Translations under genes and position numbers: made by a program
Part shown: one piece after another, positions 9,482-18,340 of the stretch
How positions within the stretch are numbered: the stretch's first letter is position 1
Layout of the letters: each line of letters opens with the position of its first letter
DNA from: Acinetobacter indicus CIP 110367
Lineage (GTDB): Bacteria; Pseudomonadota; Gammaproteobacteria; Pseudomonadales; Moraxellaceae
Length of the DNA: 64,000 bases
NCBI RefSeq assembly: GCF_000488255.1
Contig: NZ_KI530745.1
Span: 885,324-949,323, forward strand
Direction of reading: 5' to 3'
Notes under the pieces: generated by a model
Databases searched by the model: none
The model's input: the letters and a program-made list of their open reading frames with translations, nothing else
Told to the model about the DNA's origin: nothing

Positions 9482-10156
9482 ATGCCATTTCAAAAATTAC
9501 CGCTCTGGGTTCAGCTGGGTGCATTTTTTCTTTCTGTGAATGCAGGAATCATTAATGTTCTAGGACTGGTGACTGTGTTGCACCAGTCCGTTTCCCACAT
9601 GACCGGTAATGTCAGCATGCTGGCAATGGCACTTTTGGACTGGCAATGGTCACAGGTAATTTATCTGTTTCTGGTCGTTGTCTGTTATGTGATTGGTTCA
9701 TTTTATAGTGGACTTATCTTGGGAAATAGCCACTTTCTCCTCGGACGCCGTTATGGGCTGCCGCTGAGTTTAGTGGCTATTTTTATTCTGCTGTGCTGGA
9801 TTTTACTGCCGTATTTCCCGCGTTATGCATTGCTCTGGGCCTGTGTAGCGATGGGCGTTCAAAACGCCATGATCAGCTATTACAAAGGCACCATCATCCG
9901 GACCACGCATTTATCCGGGGTATTGACCGATTTGGGTCTGGCCTTGGGCTATCGCGTGCGTGGCCTGCATGTTGGCAAACGCCGGGTGATTTTGCACCTG
10001 CTGATTTTAATTGGCTTCTTTATTGGCGGTCTGGTTGCGACAGCGGTTTATCCTTTATTACAATTAAACTCTTTCCTGGTGCCGGTGGCTTTAAGCTTTA
10101 GCTTAAGTCTGGTGTACTGGGTGATTTATTTTCGTTATCGACATTTTCAGAAATAG
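9482..10156 (+). CDS. DUF1275 (YoaK-type) membrane protein
   Basis: A 224-residue inner-membrane protein with about six hydrophobic segments. It shows the DUF1275 pattern: an early NAGIINVLGLVTV segment followed by SHMTGNVSMLAMAL, then VAMGVQNAMISYYKGTIIRTTHLSGVLTDLG. Function in this family is unknown. The start codon lies 35 nt after sstT and 15 nt before the next gene, suggesting one transcript with the DUF2058 gene. Confidence 0.85.
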   Translation: MPFQKLPLWVQLGAFFLSVNAGIINVLGLVTVLHQSVSHMTGNVSMLAMALLDWQWSQVIYLFLVVVCYVIGSFYSGLILGNSHFLLGRRYGLPLSLVAIFILLCWILLPYFPRYALLWACVAMGVQNAMISYYKGTIIRTTHLSGVLTDLGLALGYRVRGLHVGKRRVILHLLILIGFFIGGLVATAVYPLLQLNSFLVPVALSFSLSLVYWVIYFRYRHFQK

Positions 10157-10171
10157 TTCGGACATTTTCTC

Positions 10172-10705
10172 ATGGTCAAAAATGCATTACAGGCACAGTT
10201 ACTCAAAGCAGGTTTAGTCGATAATAAAAAGGCTAAAAAACTGTCTAAACAGGCCGTACATGAGCAGCGCACAGGTGTGAGTAAAGATGCTGAAGTAAAA
10301 GCCAAAATCGAGCAGGACAAACAGCAGAAAATGGCCCGTGATCAGGCGCTGGAACAAGAGAAAAAAGCCGCCTTGCAGGAAAAAGAGCTGAAAGCTGCCA
10401 TCATGCAAATGATCAACCAGCATAAAATCCGCGACACCGATGGCGACAGCGTGTATCAGTTTATTGATGGCACCATTAAAAAAGTCTACATCAACCAGCA
10501 GATTTATAATGCACTGGTGGCCGGCAGTCTGGTGATTGCCAAGGAAAATGAAGCTTATGCCTTCTTGCCAAAAGCGTTGGCAGAGCGTATTAACCAGAAA
10601 ATGGAAGGCTTTATTCTGGTGAATAATTCACAAAGCAACGCAGATACCACCGATGAAGAAGATCCGTATGCGGCTTATGTGATTCCTGATGACCTGATGT
10701 GGTAA
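10172..10705 (+). CDS. DUF2058 (YaiL-like) protein
   Basis: A 177-residue cytoplasmic protein matching DUF2058: a basic, strongly helical N-terminal half rich in Lys, Gln and Glu (likely coiled coil, residues about 5-85), then a compact C-terminal part (IRDTDGDSVYQFIDGTIKKVYIN) and an acidic tail. Homologues are described loosely as nucleoprotein or polynucleotide-associated; no activity is known to me. It ends a probable sstT-DUF1275-DUF2058 unit, with a strong terminator 10 nt after the stop codon. Confidence 0.85.
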   Translation: MVKNALQAQLLKAGLVDNKKAKKLSKQAVHEQRTGVSKDAEVKAKIEQDKQQKMARDQALEQEKKAALQEKELKAAIMQMINQHKIRDTDGDSVYQFIDGTIKKVYINQQIYNALVAGSLVIAKENEAYAFLPKALAERINQKMEGFILVNNSQSNADTTDEEDPYAAYVIPDDLMW

Positions 10706-10716
10706 GCATTTCCAAG

Positions 10717-10740
10717 AAAACCGGCTTAGGCCGGTTTTTT
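10717..10740 (+). terminator. Terminator after the DUF2058 gene
   Basis: AAAACCGGC-TTAG-GCCGGTTTTTT, a compact GC stem with a T-run. Confidence 0.88.
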
Positions 10741-10882
10741 ATGGGCCGTTTCATGTGATTCAGACACGATTGAACGTAAGCAGATGCACAAGATATGTAT
10801 AAAAATTTTATTAGAGGTTATAAATTTAAATATAAACCTTTAAACTCTATCACATTTTTAAAATGAATTAAGCGAGGATCAC

Positions 10883-12121
10883 TTGGAACAGTTTGACGTC
10901 ATCCAGAATCTGCAAGACTGGATAGATCAATACCCATGGCTAGAAATGCTGTCATCTCTCAGTATTGTGATTTTATTGGCAATTATTGCCAATTTTATTG
11001 CCAAGCAAGTGGTGGTACGCGGCATTCGCAAGCTTATTTCCAAACTTCCTTTTGCCCACAACGAAATTATTGCCGAACACAGCGTTATCCGCCGTATTGC
11101 CAATATTGTGCCGGCGATTGTGATCATGAACGGGATTACCACCGTTCCGCATTTGTCCGATAAAGCCATCACCTTTGTGCAGATGGGCGCGCAGGCCTTT
11201 ATCTTCCTGACCATTGCCCTAGCCATTGGCGAATTGCTGAATATCTTTAATCTGATTTACCAGCGTAATCCTAAGTCACGCAATAAACCGATTAAGGGCT
11301 ATTTGCAGCTGGTCAAGCTGATTATCTTTATTGTCTGTGGTCTGATGATTCTGGGCACTTTCCTGAAAAAAGATGTATTCACCTTGCTGGCCGGTTTTGG
11401 TGCCATGGCTGCGGTGCTGATGCTGGTGTTCCAGAATACGATTTTATCGCTGGTGGCTTCGGTACAGATTGCCTCTTATGACATGGTGCGTTTAGGGGAC
11501 TGGATTGAAATGCCATCTTTAAATGCCGATGGTGATGTCATTGATATGTCATTACATACCGTCACAGTACAGAACTTTGACAAGACCATTACCACCATTC
11601 CGACCAATAAATTAATTACCGACACCTTTAAAAACTGGCGCGGTATGCAGGAAGCCGGTGCACGCCGGATTAAACGCTCGATTCATATTGATCAGAGCAG
11701 CGTGCATTTCATGAGCGCTGAAGAACAGGCCAAGCTGAAAGAGTTTATTTTGCTGGATCAGTATTTAAATACCAAAGCGGAAGAACTGGAGAAATTTAAC
11801 CAGCAACTGAACAACCATGCCCAGTACAATCATCGTCGTCTGACCAATCTGGGAACGTTCCGTGCCTATGTTGAGTTTTATCTTCAGCAGCATCCGGGCA
11901 TTAGCAAAAACCAGTCCCTGATGGTGCGTCAGCTGCAACCGACCAGCGAAGGCTTACCACTGGAGATTTATGCTTTTACCAATACCACGGTCTGGAAAGA
12001 GTATGAAAATATCCAGTCAGATATTATGGATCATTTACTGGCAATTATTCCGGAGTTTGGTTTACAGGTATATCAGGCGCCATCTGGAACCGATTTTAAA
12101 GAGTCGTTTAAAGCATCTTAA
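10883..12121 (+). CDS. MscS-family mechanosensitive channel, YbdG type
   Basis: A 412-residue membrane protein. Several N-terminal membrane segments precede the MscS pore helix and beta domain: LLAGFGAMAAVLMLVFQNTILSLVASVQIASYDMVRLGDWIEMP, then TTIPTNKLITDTFKNW. The C-terminal part (RRIKRSIHID, RRLTNLGTFRAYVEFYL, LPLEIYAFTNT) matches E. coli YbdG (415 residues) along its length, pointing to the small-conductance channel that releases solutes on osmotic downshift. The start is a TTG preceded by GAGG at a 5-nt distance; no ATG fits. Single-gene unit with a terminator. Confidence 0.88.
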   Translation: MEQFDVIQNLQDWIDQYPWLEMLSSLSIVILLAIIANFIAKQVVVRGIRKLISKLPFAHNEIIAEHSVIRRIANIVPAIVIMNGITTVPHLSDKAITFVQMGAQAFIFLTIALAIGELLNIFNLIYQRNPKSRNKPIKGYLQLVKLIIFIVCGLMILGTFLKKDVFTLLAGFGAMAAVLMLVFQNTILSLVASVQIASYDMVRLGDWIEMPSLNADGDVIDMSLHTVTVQNFDKTITTIPTNKLITDTFKNWRGMQEAGARRIKRSIHIDQSSVHFMSAEEQAKLKEFILLDQYLNTKAEELEKFNQQLNNHAQYNHRRLTNLGTFRAYVEFYLQQHPGISKNQSLMVRQLQPTSEGLPLEIYAFTNTTVWKEYENIQSDIMDHLLAIIPEFGLQVYQAPSGTDFKESFKAS

Positions 12122-12147
12122 GTTTTTAGACTGAAACTAAACACATG

Positions 12148-12177
12148 AGAACCCACCGCTTGGTGGGTTTTCTTTTT
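12148..12177 (+). terminator. Terminator after the mechanosensitive channel gene
   Basis: GAAAACCCACC-type stem: AACCCACC and GGTGGGTT around a GCTT loop, followed by TTCTTTTT. Confidence 0.85.
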
Positions 12178-12325
12178 CATCTTCCCTTTCGAATGTATCA
12201 GACTCATTTCCCTGTTCTTTCTTACCTAAACACTGCCCGCAGATGTTTACAATGACACAGCATTGCAGCAGTCTGTTTCCACGTATACTGAAATTAAGCT
12301 TATAAAAGAAAGAGGTACATCCTGC

Positions 12326-12688
12326 ATGAAAATTAAAATGCCGTTGATCTTCGCCAGTGTTCTGCTTGCACTTTCAGCTCCTGCCTTTGCGGATGATGAT
12401 CAGAAAATTATTGCGCAAGCAGCAAAAAATATTATGACCACTGCGCAGGCACTGAAAGCCGCGGCTGAAACACCGGTTACGGTATATGGCACTATTCATA
12501 AACATATTAAAGATGATATGTACCAGCTTCAGGATCAGACCGGCATCATCCATGTCGAAATTGATCATGATCTGGCGACACCGGCGCAATTGCTGAATCC
12601 GGGTAAAAAAGTCCGGGTGGTCGGTGAAGTGGATACACACCGTTATAAACCAACCGATATTGATGTAGTCGAGATTGAAATTCTGTAA
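12326..12688 (+). CDS. YgiW/YdeI-type periplasmic OB-fold stress protein
   Basis: A small secreted protein of 120 residues. It begins with a clean signal peptide (MKIKMPLIFASVLLALSAPAFA, cleaved before DDDQ) and continues with the bacterial OB-fold (BOF) family core: TPVTVYGTIHKHIKDDMYQLQDQTGIIHVEID, then GKKVRVVGEVDTHRYKPTDIDVVEIEIL. Relatives help survive peroxide, cadmium and cationic peptides and bind cationic ligands in the periplasm. The ATG at 12326 is chosen because it starts the signal peptide and follows AGAGG; the upstream extension of 21 codons is not plausible. Confidence 0.87.
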   Translation: MKIKMPLIFASVLLALSAPAFADDDQKIIAQAAKNIMTTAQALKAAAETPVTVYGTIHKHIKDDMYQLQDQTGIIHVEIDHDLATPAQLLNPGKKVRVVGEVDTHRYKPTDIDVVEIEIL

Positions 12689-12965
12689 GTTTCAGGCAGA
12701 TATTTTCTGATCGAAGCTCGCAAAAATATGAGGTTTCTTTCAACTGCAAAGCCTTATTTATCTGCCTGATTTTAAAGCAGCACCGCCCTGAAAAGTTTTA
12801 CTTTTCTTTTAAACTGGGTATTCTTGGCAATAAATCTGTTGTTTATCTCGCAAGCGGTAATCGTGATCAGTAGCGCATTGAATAGAACATGCTCTTCGTC
12901 TGTACAAGCCGCATGGCCGATACCAATGATGATCATCAATCTGCTTGCTCAAAAGGACATTGTGT

Positions 12966-14819
12966 ATGTTTAAGTGGTTCGAGAGCCTGGTTAATCCATA
13001 CCCCACCAAAGGTTTAAATAAACCACTACCTACCCGTTTTTTTCCTTTTGTCTGGCAGGCCGCGCGCGGTGTTCGTCCGTACTTATTGCTATTGGTGCTG
13101 TGTACCGCAGGTGCTGCAAGTTTTGAAGCCCTGCTCTATGCCAAAATTGGCGAGCTGGTGAACTGGCTCAGTCAAAGTCAGCCAGATACCTTTCTGGCCG
13201 AACATCAAACCAATCTGACTATTCTGACTTTTATCCTGCTGGCCAATATTTTCTTTGCTAGTTTGCAATCCATTATCAAACATCAGATTTTATATAGTAA
13301 TTTCCCGATGCGCCTGCGCTGGCGTTTTCACAACTTACTGCTGCGTCAAAGTCTGGATTTTTTCCATAATGATTTTGCCGGGCGGCTATCGGCCAAAGTC
13401 ATGCAAACAGCGCTGGCGGTACGAGAATTCTGGATTATTCTGGGCGATATGCTGGCCTATGTGGTGATTTACTTTATTACCATCAGCGTGGTGTTAGGCG
13501 CCATTTCACCTATGCTGATTATCCCGTTGCTGGTATGGCTGGGCCTGTTTATTGCCGCAGCCAGTTATTTTATTCCACGTTTAAGCAGAATCTCCAATAG
13601 CCAGGCTGATGCCCGCGCCGTCATGACCGGCCGCGTGACCGATGCCTATACCAACATCCAGACCGTGAAACTGTTTGCCCATGCCGGCCGCGAAAGCCAG
13701 TATGCCAAAGAATCCATGCAGGAATTTATGGTCACGGTCTATAAGCAGATGCGTTTGGGCGCACAGTATGAAATCAGCATTAACCTGCTGACGGTTGTGC
13801 TGTATGTCGGTGTGCTGGGTACGGCGCTGTGGTTATGGATGAATGGCCAGGCAGAACTCGGCATTATTGCCGCCACCACCGCCATGATTCTCAAGCTGAA
13901 CAGCATTGCTGAATTTATGATGTGGCAAACCTCGGCGCTGTTTGAAAATGTCGGTACCATTCAAGACGGGATGAAAACCCTCGGCCGCCCGATCACAATT
14001 GAAGATAAACCGGATGCCAAAACCTTGAATGTCGCGCAAGGTGAAATCAAATTTGAAAATGTCAGCTTTGCCTATAATGACAAAAACGTAATTGAGCAGT
14101 TTAACCTGACCATCCGTCCGGGTGAAAAAATCGGGATTGTCGGACGTTCCGGTGCCGGGAAATCGACCCTCATCCAGCTGTTACTGCATTTTTATCAGAT
14201 TAATCAGGGCCGGATTCTGATTGATGGTCAGGATATTGTCGATGTCACCCAGGACAGCCTGCGTAAGAATATCGCGCTGGTAACACAGGATACGTCGCTG
14301 CTGCATCGTACCGTGGCTGAAAATATTAAATATGGCCGCCCTGATGCCAGCGATGAAGAGATGTATGCTGCAGTGGCCAAAGCCAAGGCTGAAGAATTTA
14401 TTCCGCAGCTGACCGATTTACGTGGCAAACGCGGTTATGAAGCCTATGTGGGTGAACGCGGCGTGAAACTGTCGGGCGGACAACGTCAGCGGATTGCGAT
14501 TGCCCGGGTATTCTTAAAAGATGCGCCCATTTTAATTCTGGATGAAGCCACCAGTGCGCTGGATTCTGAAGTTGAAGCCGCAATTCAGTCCAGTCTGGAT
14601 GAACTGATGCAAGGTAAAACCGTTATTGCGATTGCTCACCGTTTATCGACCATTGCGCAGATGGATCGCCTGATTGTGCTGGATCAGGGTCAGATTGCCG
14701 AACAAGGCACGCATGATGAACTGGTGGCACTGAACGGAATTTACGCTCAGCTGTGGCAACGCCAAACTGGTGGCTTTCTGATTGAGCAACAACAATTAAA
14801 GCAAAAACAAGGAACCTGA
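12966..14819 (+). CDS. ABC exporter, fused membrane and ATPase domains
   Basis: A half-size ABC transporter of 617 residues. The six-helix membrane domain runs from about residue 25 to 325, the ATPase domain from about 345 to 590 with Walker A GRSGAGKST, signature LSGGQRQR and Walker B ILILDEATSALD. It resembles bacterial lipid, heavy-metal or multidrug exporters; the N-terminal cytoplasmic part is short, and the substrate is unknown. The ATG at 12966 follows AAGGA at good spacing; an upstream start at 12945 lacks one. The MaoC gene begins one base after its stop codon, so the two share a transcript. Confidence 0.87.
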   Translation: MFKWFESLVNPYPTKGLNKPLPTRFFPFVWQAARGVRPYLLLLVLCTAGAASFEALLYAKIGELVNWLSQSQPDTFLAEHQTNLTILTFILLANIFFASLQSIIKHQILYSNFPMRLRWRFHNLLLRQSLDFFHNDFAGRLSAKVMQTALAVREFWIILGDMLAYVVIYFITISVVLGAISPMLIIPLLVWLGLFIAAASYFIPRLSRISNSQADARAVMTGRVTDAYTNIQTVKLFAHAGRESQYAKESMQEFMVTVYKQMRLGAQYEISINLLTVVLYVGVLGTALWLWMNGQAELGIIAATTAMILKLNSIAEFMMWQTSALFENVGTIQDGMKTLGRPITIEDKPDAKTLNVAQGEIKFENVSFAYNDKNVIEQFNLTIRPGEKIGIVGRSGAGKSTLIQLLLHFYQINQGRILIDGQDIVDVTQDSLRKNIALVTQDTSLLHRTVAENIKYGRPDASDEEMYAAVAKAKAEEFIPQLTDLRGKRGYEAYVGERGVKLSGGQRQRIAIARVFLKDAPILILDEATSALDSEVEAAIQSSLDELMQGKTVIAIAHRLSTIAQMDRLIVLDQGQIAEQGTHDELVALNGIYAQLWQRQTGGFLIEQQQLKQKQGT

Positions 14820-14820
14820 T

Positions 14821-15270
14821 ATGTTGTATCTGGAAGATTTGAAGGTGGGTGATCACTTTGTCAGTCGTGACTACGAAATGACTTTAGAAGAAATTCAGCA
14901 GTTTGCCCACCTGTATGACCCACAAATTTTCCATACCGATGTGCAGCAAGCCGCGCAGCATCCGGTATTTCAAGGCATTGCCGCCAGTGGCTGGCATACT
15001 GCCGCGGTAACCATGCGTTTATGGACCGAATGTTTTCCGGTGGCACATGGCCTGATTGGTTCAGAATCCAGTCTGCGCTGGCCGCGTCCGACCCGTCCGG
15101 GTGACCTGATTCATGTTGATGTTGAAATTACCGCCATCAGTCCATCAAAAACCAAGCTGGACCGTGGTCTGGTCAGTTATGTGACACAGGCCTTAAACCA
15201 GCATGGTGAAGTTTTACTGATTTCGACCACCAAAATTGTGGTGTTCCGGCGGGATGCACAGGTGGCCTAA
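14821..15270 (+). CDS. MaoC-family hydratase
   Basis: A 149-residue hot-dog-fold protein. YLEDLKVGDHFVSRDYEMTLEEIQQFAHLYDPQIFHTD carries the hydratase 2 motif (Asp and His of the D-x4-H pattern), and GIAASGWHTAA is the usual following segment. MaoC members hydrate enoyl-CoA esters or related thioesters; the true substrate is unknown. Its start lies directly after the ABC exporter stop codon, an arrangement that implies co-translation but gives no obvious functional link. Confidence 0.88.
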   Translation: MLYLEDLKVGDHFVSRDYEMTLEEIQQFAHLYDPQIFHTDVQQAAQHPVFQGIAASGWHTAAVTMRLWTECFPVAHGLIGSESSLRWPRPTRPGDLIHVDVEITAISPSKTKLDRGLVSYVTQALNQHGEVLLISTTKIVVFRRDAQVA

Positions 15271-15373
15271 GCAGTCATTTTGTCAAACAATTTTTCTAGT
15301 TTTCCGGTTTTTTTCATGCCAATATAGGCAAGCAAATTTAAAAAATAATACTCATTAGTGCAATGGACCGTGC

Positions 15374-16402
15374 ATGAAAACACTTTTACCGCGTCAGGAT
15401 CAGGGTGTTCCTGGTGTTTATGGCTTACTTATTCTGGATGTTGTTTCCCGTTGGGGATATAACGCTGAAACCTTTTTTGCTCCCTTCCATCTGACCACTG
15501 AACAACTGGCCGATCCTGACTTTCGGATTCCGACCAGCATGGCCAATGACATGGTCAAACATGCGCTGTATCTCACCGGTGAATCGACGCTGGGCTATCA
15601 TTTAGGCACGCAAATGCGCATCTCGATTCATGGCTTTATCGGCTATGCGATTATGACTGCCAATGATATTAGTGATGCTTTAATGCTGGCCAACCGCTTT
15701 ATTCAGCTGCGGATGCCCTTTTTACAGCTGTTTTTCTCTACCTTTGGTGAAAAAGCCACCCTGCAGCTGCAAGGTGAAATTGATCTGGAACCGCTCAGAA
15801 CCGAAATTGCGATTGCACTGATTATTGGCATGATCACCATGGCCAAAGCCATTACCGGCATGGAGCATCTTTCTGGTGAAGTCGATTTTGATTTCCCGGA
15901 ACCGCTGGGCTTTGAAAAATATGCAGCCAAATTCCCGAATCACAGTTTCCGTTTTGACCAGCCCTATCTGATCTTGAGTTTTGACAAGCAGTATTTGGGG
16001 CTGAAAATGATTCATGCCGATCCTATTGCCAGCCAGATTGCCATTAACCAGTGCGAAGCCGAACTTTCTGCCTTGGGTGAACGGCGCCGCCTGTCGATGC
16101 GCGTGCGCGATATTCTGACCAATTCCGAACAGCATTATTTAAGTATCGAGCATGTCGCCGACCAGCTGCATATGTCAGATCGCACCCTGAAACGCCAGCT
16201 GGCAGCCGAAGGCACCTCTTTTTCTACCCTGGTTGATGAAGTCCGTTACCGGCATGCCACCTCGCTGCTGTCACGTACCGATTACACCCTGGAACAGATT
16301 GCCGATGAACTGGGTTATAGCGATGTCGCCAATTTTAGCCGCGCCTTTAAGCGCTGGAGTGGCCGCAGTCCAAGCAACTGGCGTAAAGATCCGTATTTAT
16401 AA
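15374..16402 (+). CDS. AraC-family regulator
   Basis: A 342-residue regulator. The N-terminal part (about 20-205) matches the arabinose-binding-like domain found in OruR/ArgR-type AraC proteins (VVSRWGYNAETFFAPF, GYAIMTANDISDAL). The C-terminal part (about 240-340) is a double helix-turn-helix: LSIEHVADQLHMSDRTLKRQLAAEGTSF and YTLEQIADELGYSDVANFSRAFKRWSGRSP, both intact. The effector is unknown. It may control neighbours on either side (the ABC-MaoC pair or an unlinked set); nothing here decides. Confidence 0.9.
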   Translation: MKTLLPRQDQGVPGVYGLLILDVVSRWGYNAETFFAPFHLTTEQLADPDFRIPTSMANDMVKHALYLTGESTLGYHLGTQMRISIHGFIGYAIMTANDISDALMLANRFIQLRMPFLQLFFSTFGEKATLQLQGEIDLEPLRTEIAIALIIGMITMAKAITGMEHLSGEVDFDFPEPLGFEKYAAKFPNHSFRFDQPYLILSFDKQYLGLKMIHADPIASQIAINQCEAELSALGERRRLSMRVRDILTNSEQHYLSIEHVADQLHMSDRTLKRQLAAEGTSFSTLVDEVRYRHATSLLSRTDYTLEQIADELGYSDVANFSRAFKRWSGRSPSNWRKDPYL

Positions 16403-16470
16403 AACTTTTGTTTTTCTGCAAAAGCATGTATAAACATGCCAAAAATGATTTAAATAGTTAAGGAGTCATC

Positions 16471-16845
16471 ATGAATCACCCTTCAGAACTGAAATATGCA
16501 CGTACACACGAATGGGTACGCATTGAAGGTGATCTTGTTGTTACAGGTATTTCTGATCATGCTCAAGATGCACTGGGCGATCTGGTCTATGTCGAAGCAC
16601 CTGAAGTGGGCCAGCAAGTGACCGCGGGTGAACAAGCTGGTGTGGTGGAATCTGTGAAAACTGCGTCTGACATTCACGCACCAGTATCCGGCACAGTGGT
16701 TGAAATTAACCCTGCGCTGGAAGATGACCCGGATTTTGTGAATGATGAGCCGTATGGCAAAGGCTGGATTTATAAAATCAAGCCAGACAACCTGGCCGAT
16801 GTCGAAAAACTGCTTTCAAGCAGCGAATATGAAGCCGGTTTATAA
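16471..16845 (+). CDS. gcvH: Glycine cleavage system H protein
   Basis: The lipoyl carrier of the glycine cleavage complex, shuttling the aminomethyl group between P and T proteins. At 124 residues it is of standard size. The lipoyl-lysine motif is present ([18 protein letters not shown], lysine near residue 64). A good AAGGAG site precedes the ATG. gcvP and gcvT are not adjacent, so the complex is encoded in separate loci, or this H protein also serves lipoate relay. Confidence 0.95.
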   Translation: MNHPSELKYARTHEWVRIEGDLVVTGISDHAQDALGDLVYVEAPEVGQQVTAGEQAGVVESVKTASDIHAPVSGTVVEINPALEDDPDFVNDEPYGKGWIYKIKPDNLADVEKLLSSSEYEAGL

Positions 16846-16863
16846 AAAATAATCTTGCAAGAA

Positions 16864-16889
16864 GATCAGCCTACGGGCTGATTTTTTTA
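16864..16889 (+). terminator. gcvH terminator
   Basis: ATCAGCC-TAC-GGCTGAT stem followed by TTTTTTT. Confidence 0.88.
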
Positions 16890-17100
16890 GCTTAAAAGCC
16901 AAATTAAGTGCAATAAATATCATATTGAGATAATTTAATTAATGAAATCTAATAAACACCATTAAAATAAACATAGATTATAGCAATACTATATTTTTAC
17001 CATAAAGTAATTTAAGATAGGCCTTGTCTCTCCCATGTACCAATAGCGGCAGATCAGCACAACAACAAACGCCCTATTGATCCCAGCACAAAGGTTTAAT

Positions 17101-18282
17101 ATGTCAAACACCGCGTCACAGCCTTTATGGAACAAACCTTTTCTTCTGTGTTTTTCCAATAACCTGTTTCTGTTTATTTTCTATTTTGCCCAGACCACCA
17201 TTTTGCCAATTTATATCCTGAATGAGCTGAACGGTTCACTGGCACAGGCCGGTCTGGCCATGACCCTGTTTATGGTGTCCTCTATTCTGGTGCGGCCATT
17301 TAGCGGGTTGATTATTGAAAAGCTGGGCCGTAAAAAGACCTTGTTCCTGTCCGAAAGCATGTTCTGCCTGCTGTCTTTTGCCTATATTTTTGCTGACAAC
17401 CTGACCCTGCTGCTGATCATCCGTTTTATTCATGGTATCTGGTTCAGTATTTTAACCACCGTTACCGTACCAATTGCCAATGACTTTATTCCGGAGCAGC
17501 GTAAAGGTGAAGGTATGGGTTATTTTGTTATGTCGGTGAATTTAGGGATTGTCCTCGGACCTTTGCTGGGCATTTCCTTAATCCAGACTTGGTCCTATAG
17601 CATTATTGCTACTGTATTGGCGGTGATTATTAGCCTGGGCTTTGCCTTCTGTTTTATGATTCCGCTACGTGAGCCAGAAAAAACCGATACTGCTGCAACT
17701 GTTCGCCGTAAGCTATCGCTGCATGACTTTATGGAGAAAAAGGCTTTAACAGTTTCAGTGATGGCGATGCTGGTGGCCTTTTCCTATGCCAGTATCATGT
17801 CTTTTATTTCCACCTATGCCGAAGAAAAAGACCTGCTCAGTTATGCCAGTATGTTCTTTATTGTGTTCGCCATTTCCATGATGAGCCTGCGCCCGATTAC
17901 CGGGAAAATTTATGACCGTTATGGTCCGCGCTATGTGATTTATCCTTCAATCTTAATGTTTGCCGCAGGTCTGGCATTGCTCAGCCAGATGCAGGGTGTG
18001 GTCAGTTTTATGGTCTCTGCGATCTTTATTGGGATGGGATTCGGCACCTTGCAACCATGTTTACAAACCTTGGCGATTCAGCGCGCGCCTAAATCGCGGA
18101 TTGGCCATGCCACCTCAACTTTCTTCACCTGCTACGATATTGGCATTGCCCTCGGTTCGCTACTGGTCGGCTTACTGATTAGCTGGCAAGGCTATAGTAT
18201 CACCTATCTGGTCTGTGCCGGGGTGGTGTTGTCGAGTCTGCTCTTTTATAAGTTTGTGGTTAATCACCCAGCCACGGCCTAA
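17101..18282 (+). CDS. MFS transporter
   Basis: A 12-helix major facilitator of 393 residues. Between helices 2 and 3 it carries the family signature GLIIEKLGRKKTLF, and the later half has the matching RPITGKIYDRYGPRYV. It is similar in style to the other MFS protein in the window (42893-44101), sharing phrases such as RRGEGIGYY/RKGEGMGYF and RLGLATS-like segments, so both belong to one drug/metabolite efflux subgroup. The ATG at 17101 is chosen because AAAGG lies 6 nt upstream. Substrate unknown. Confidence 0.86.
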   Translation: MSNTASQPLWNKPFLLCFSNNLFLFIFYFAQTTILPIYILNELNGSLAQAGLAMTLFMVSSILVRPFSGLIIEKLGRKKTLFLSESMFCLLSFAYIFADNLTLLLIIRFIHGIWFSILTTVTVPIANDFIPEQRKGEGMGYFVMSVNLGIVLGPLLGISLIQTWSYSIIATVLAVIISLGFAFCFMIPLREPEKTDTAATVRRKLSLHDFMEKKALTVSVMAMLVAFSYASIMSFISTYAEEKDLLSYASMFFIVFAISMMSLRPITGKIYDRYGPRYVIYPSILMFAAGLALLSQMQGVVSFMVSAIFIGMGFGTLQPCLQTLAIQRAPKSRIGHATSTFFTCYDIGIALGSLLVGLLISWQGYSITYLVCAGVVLSSLLFYKFVVNHPATA

Positions 18283-18284
18283 AT

Positions 18285-18316
18285 AAAAAACGCCCAAATT
18301 GGGCGTTTTATTTTTT
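18285..18316. terminator. Bidirectional terminator MFS / pilU
   Basis: AAAACGCCC-AAATT-GGGCGTTTT with an A-run before and a T-run after it, between two converging genes. Confidence 0.88.
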
Positions 18317-18340
18317 AAGTGATGCTAGATAAATTTCAGC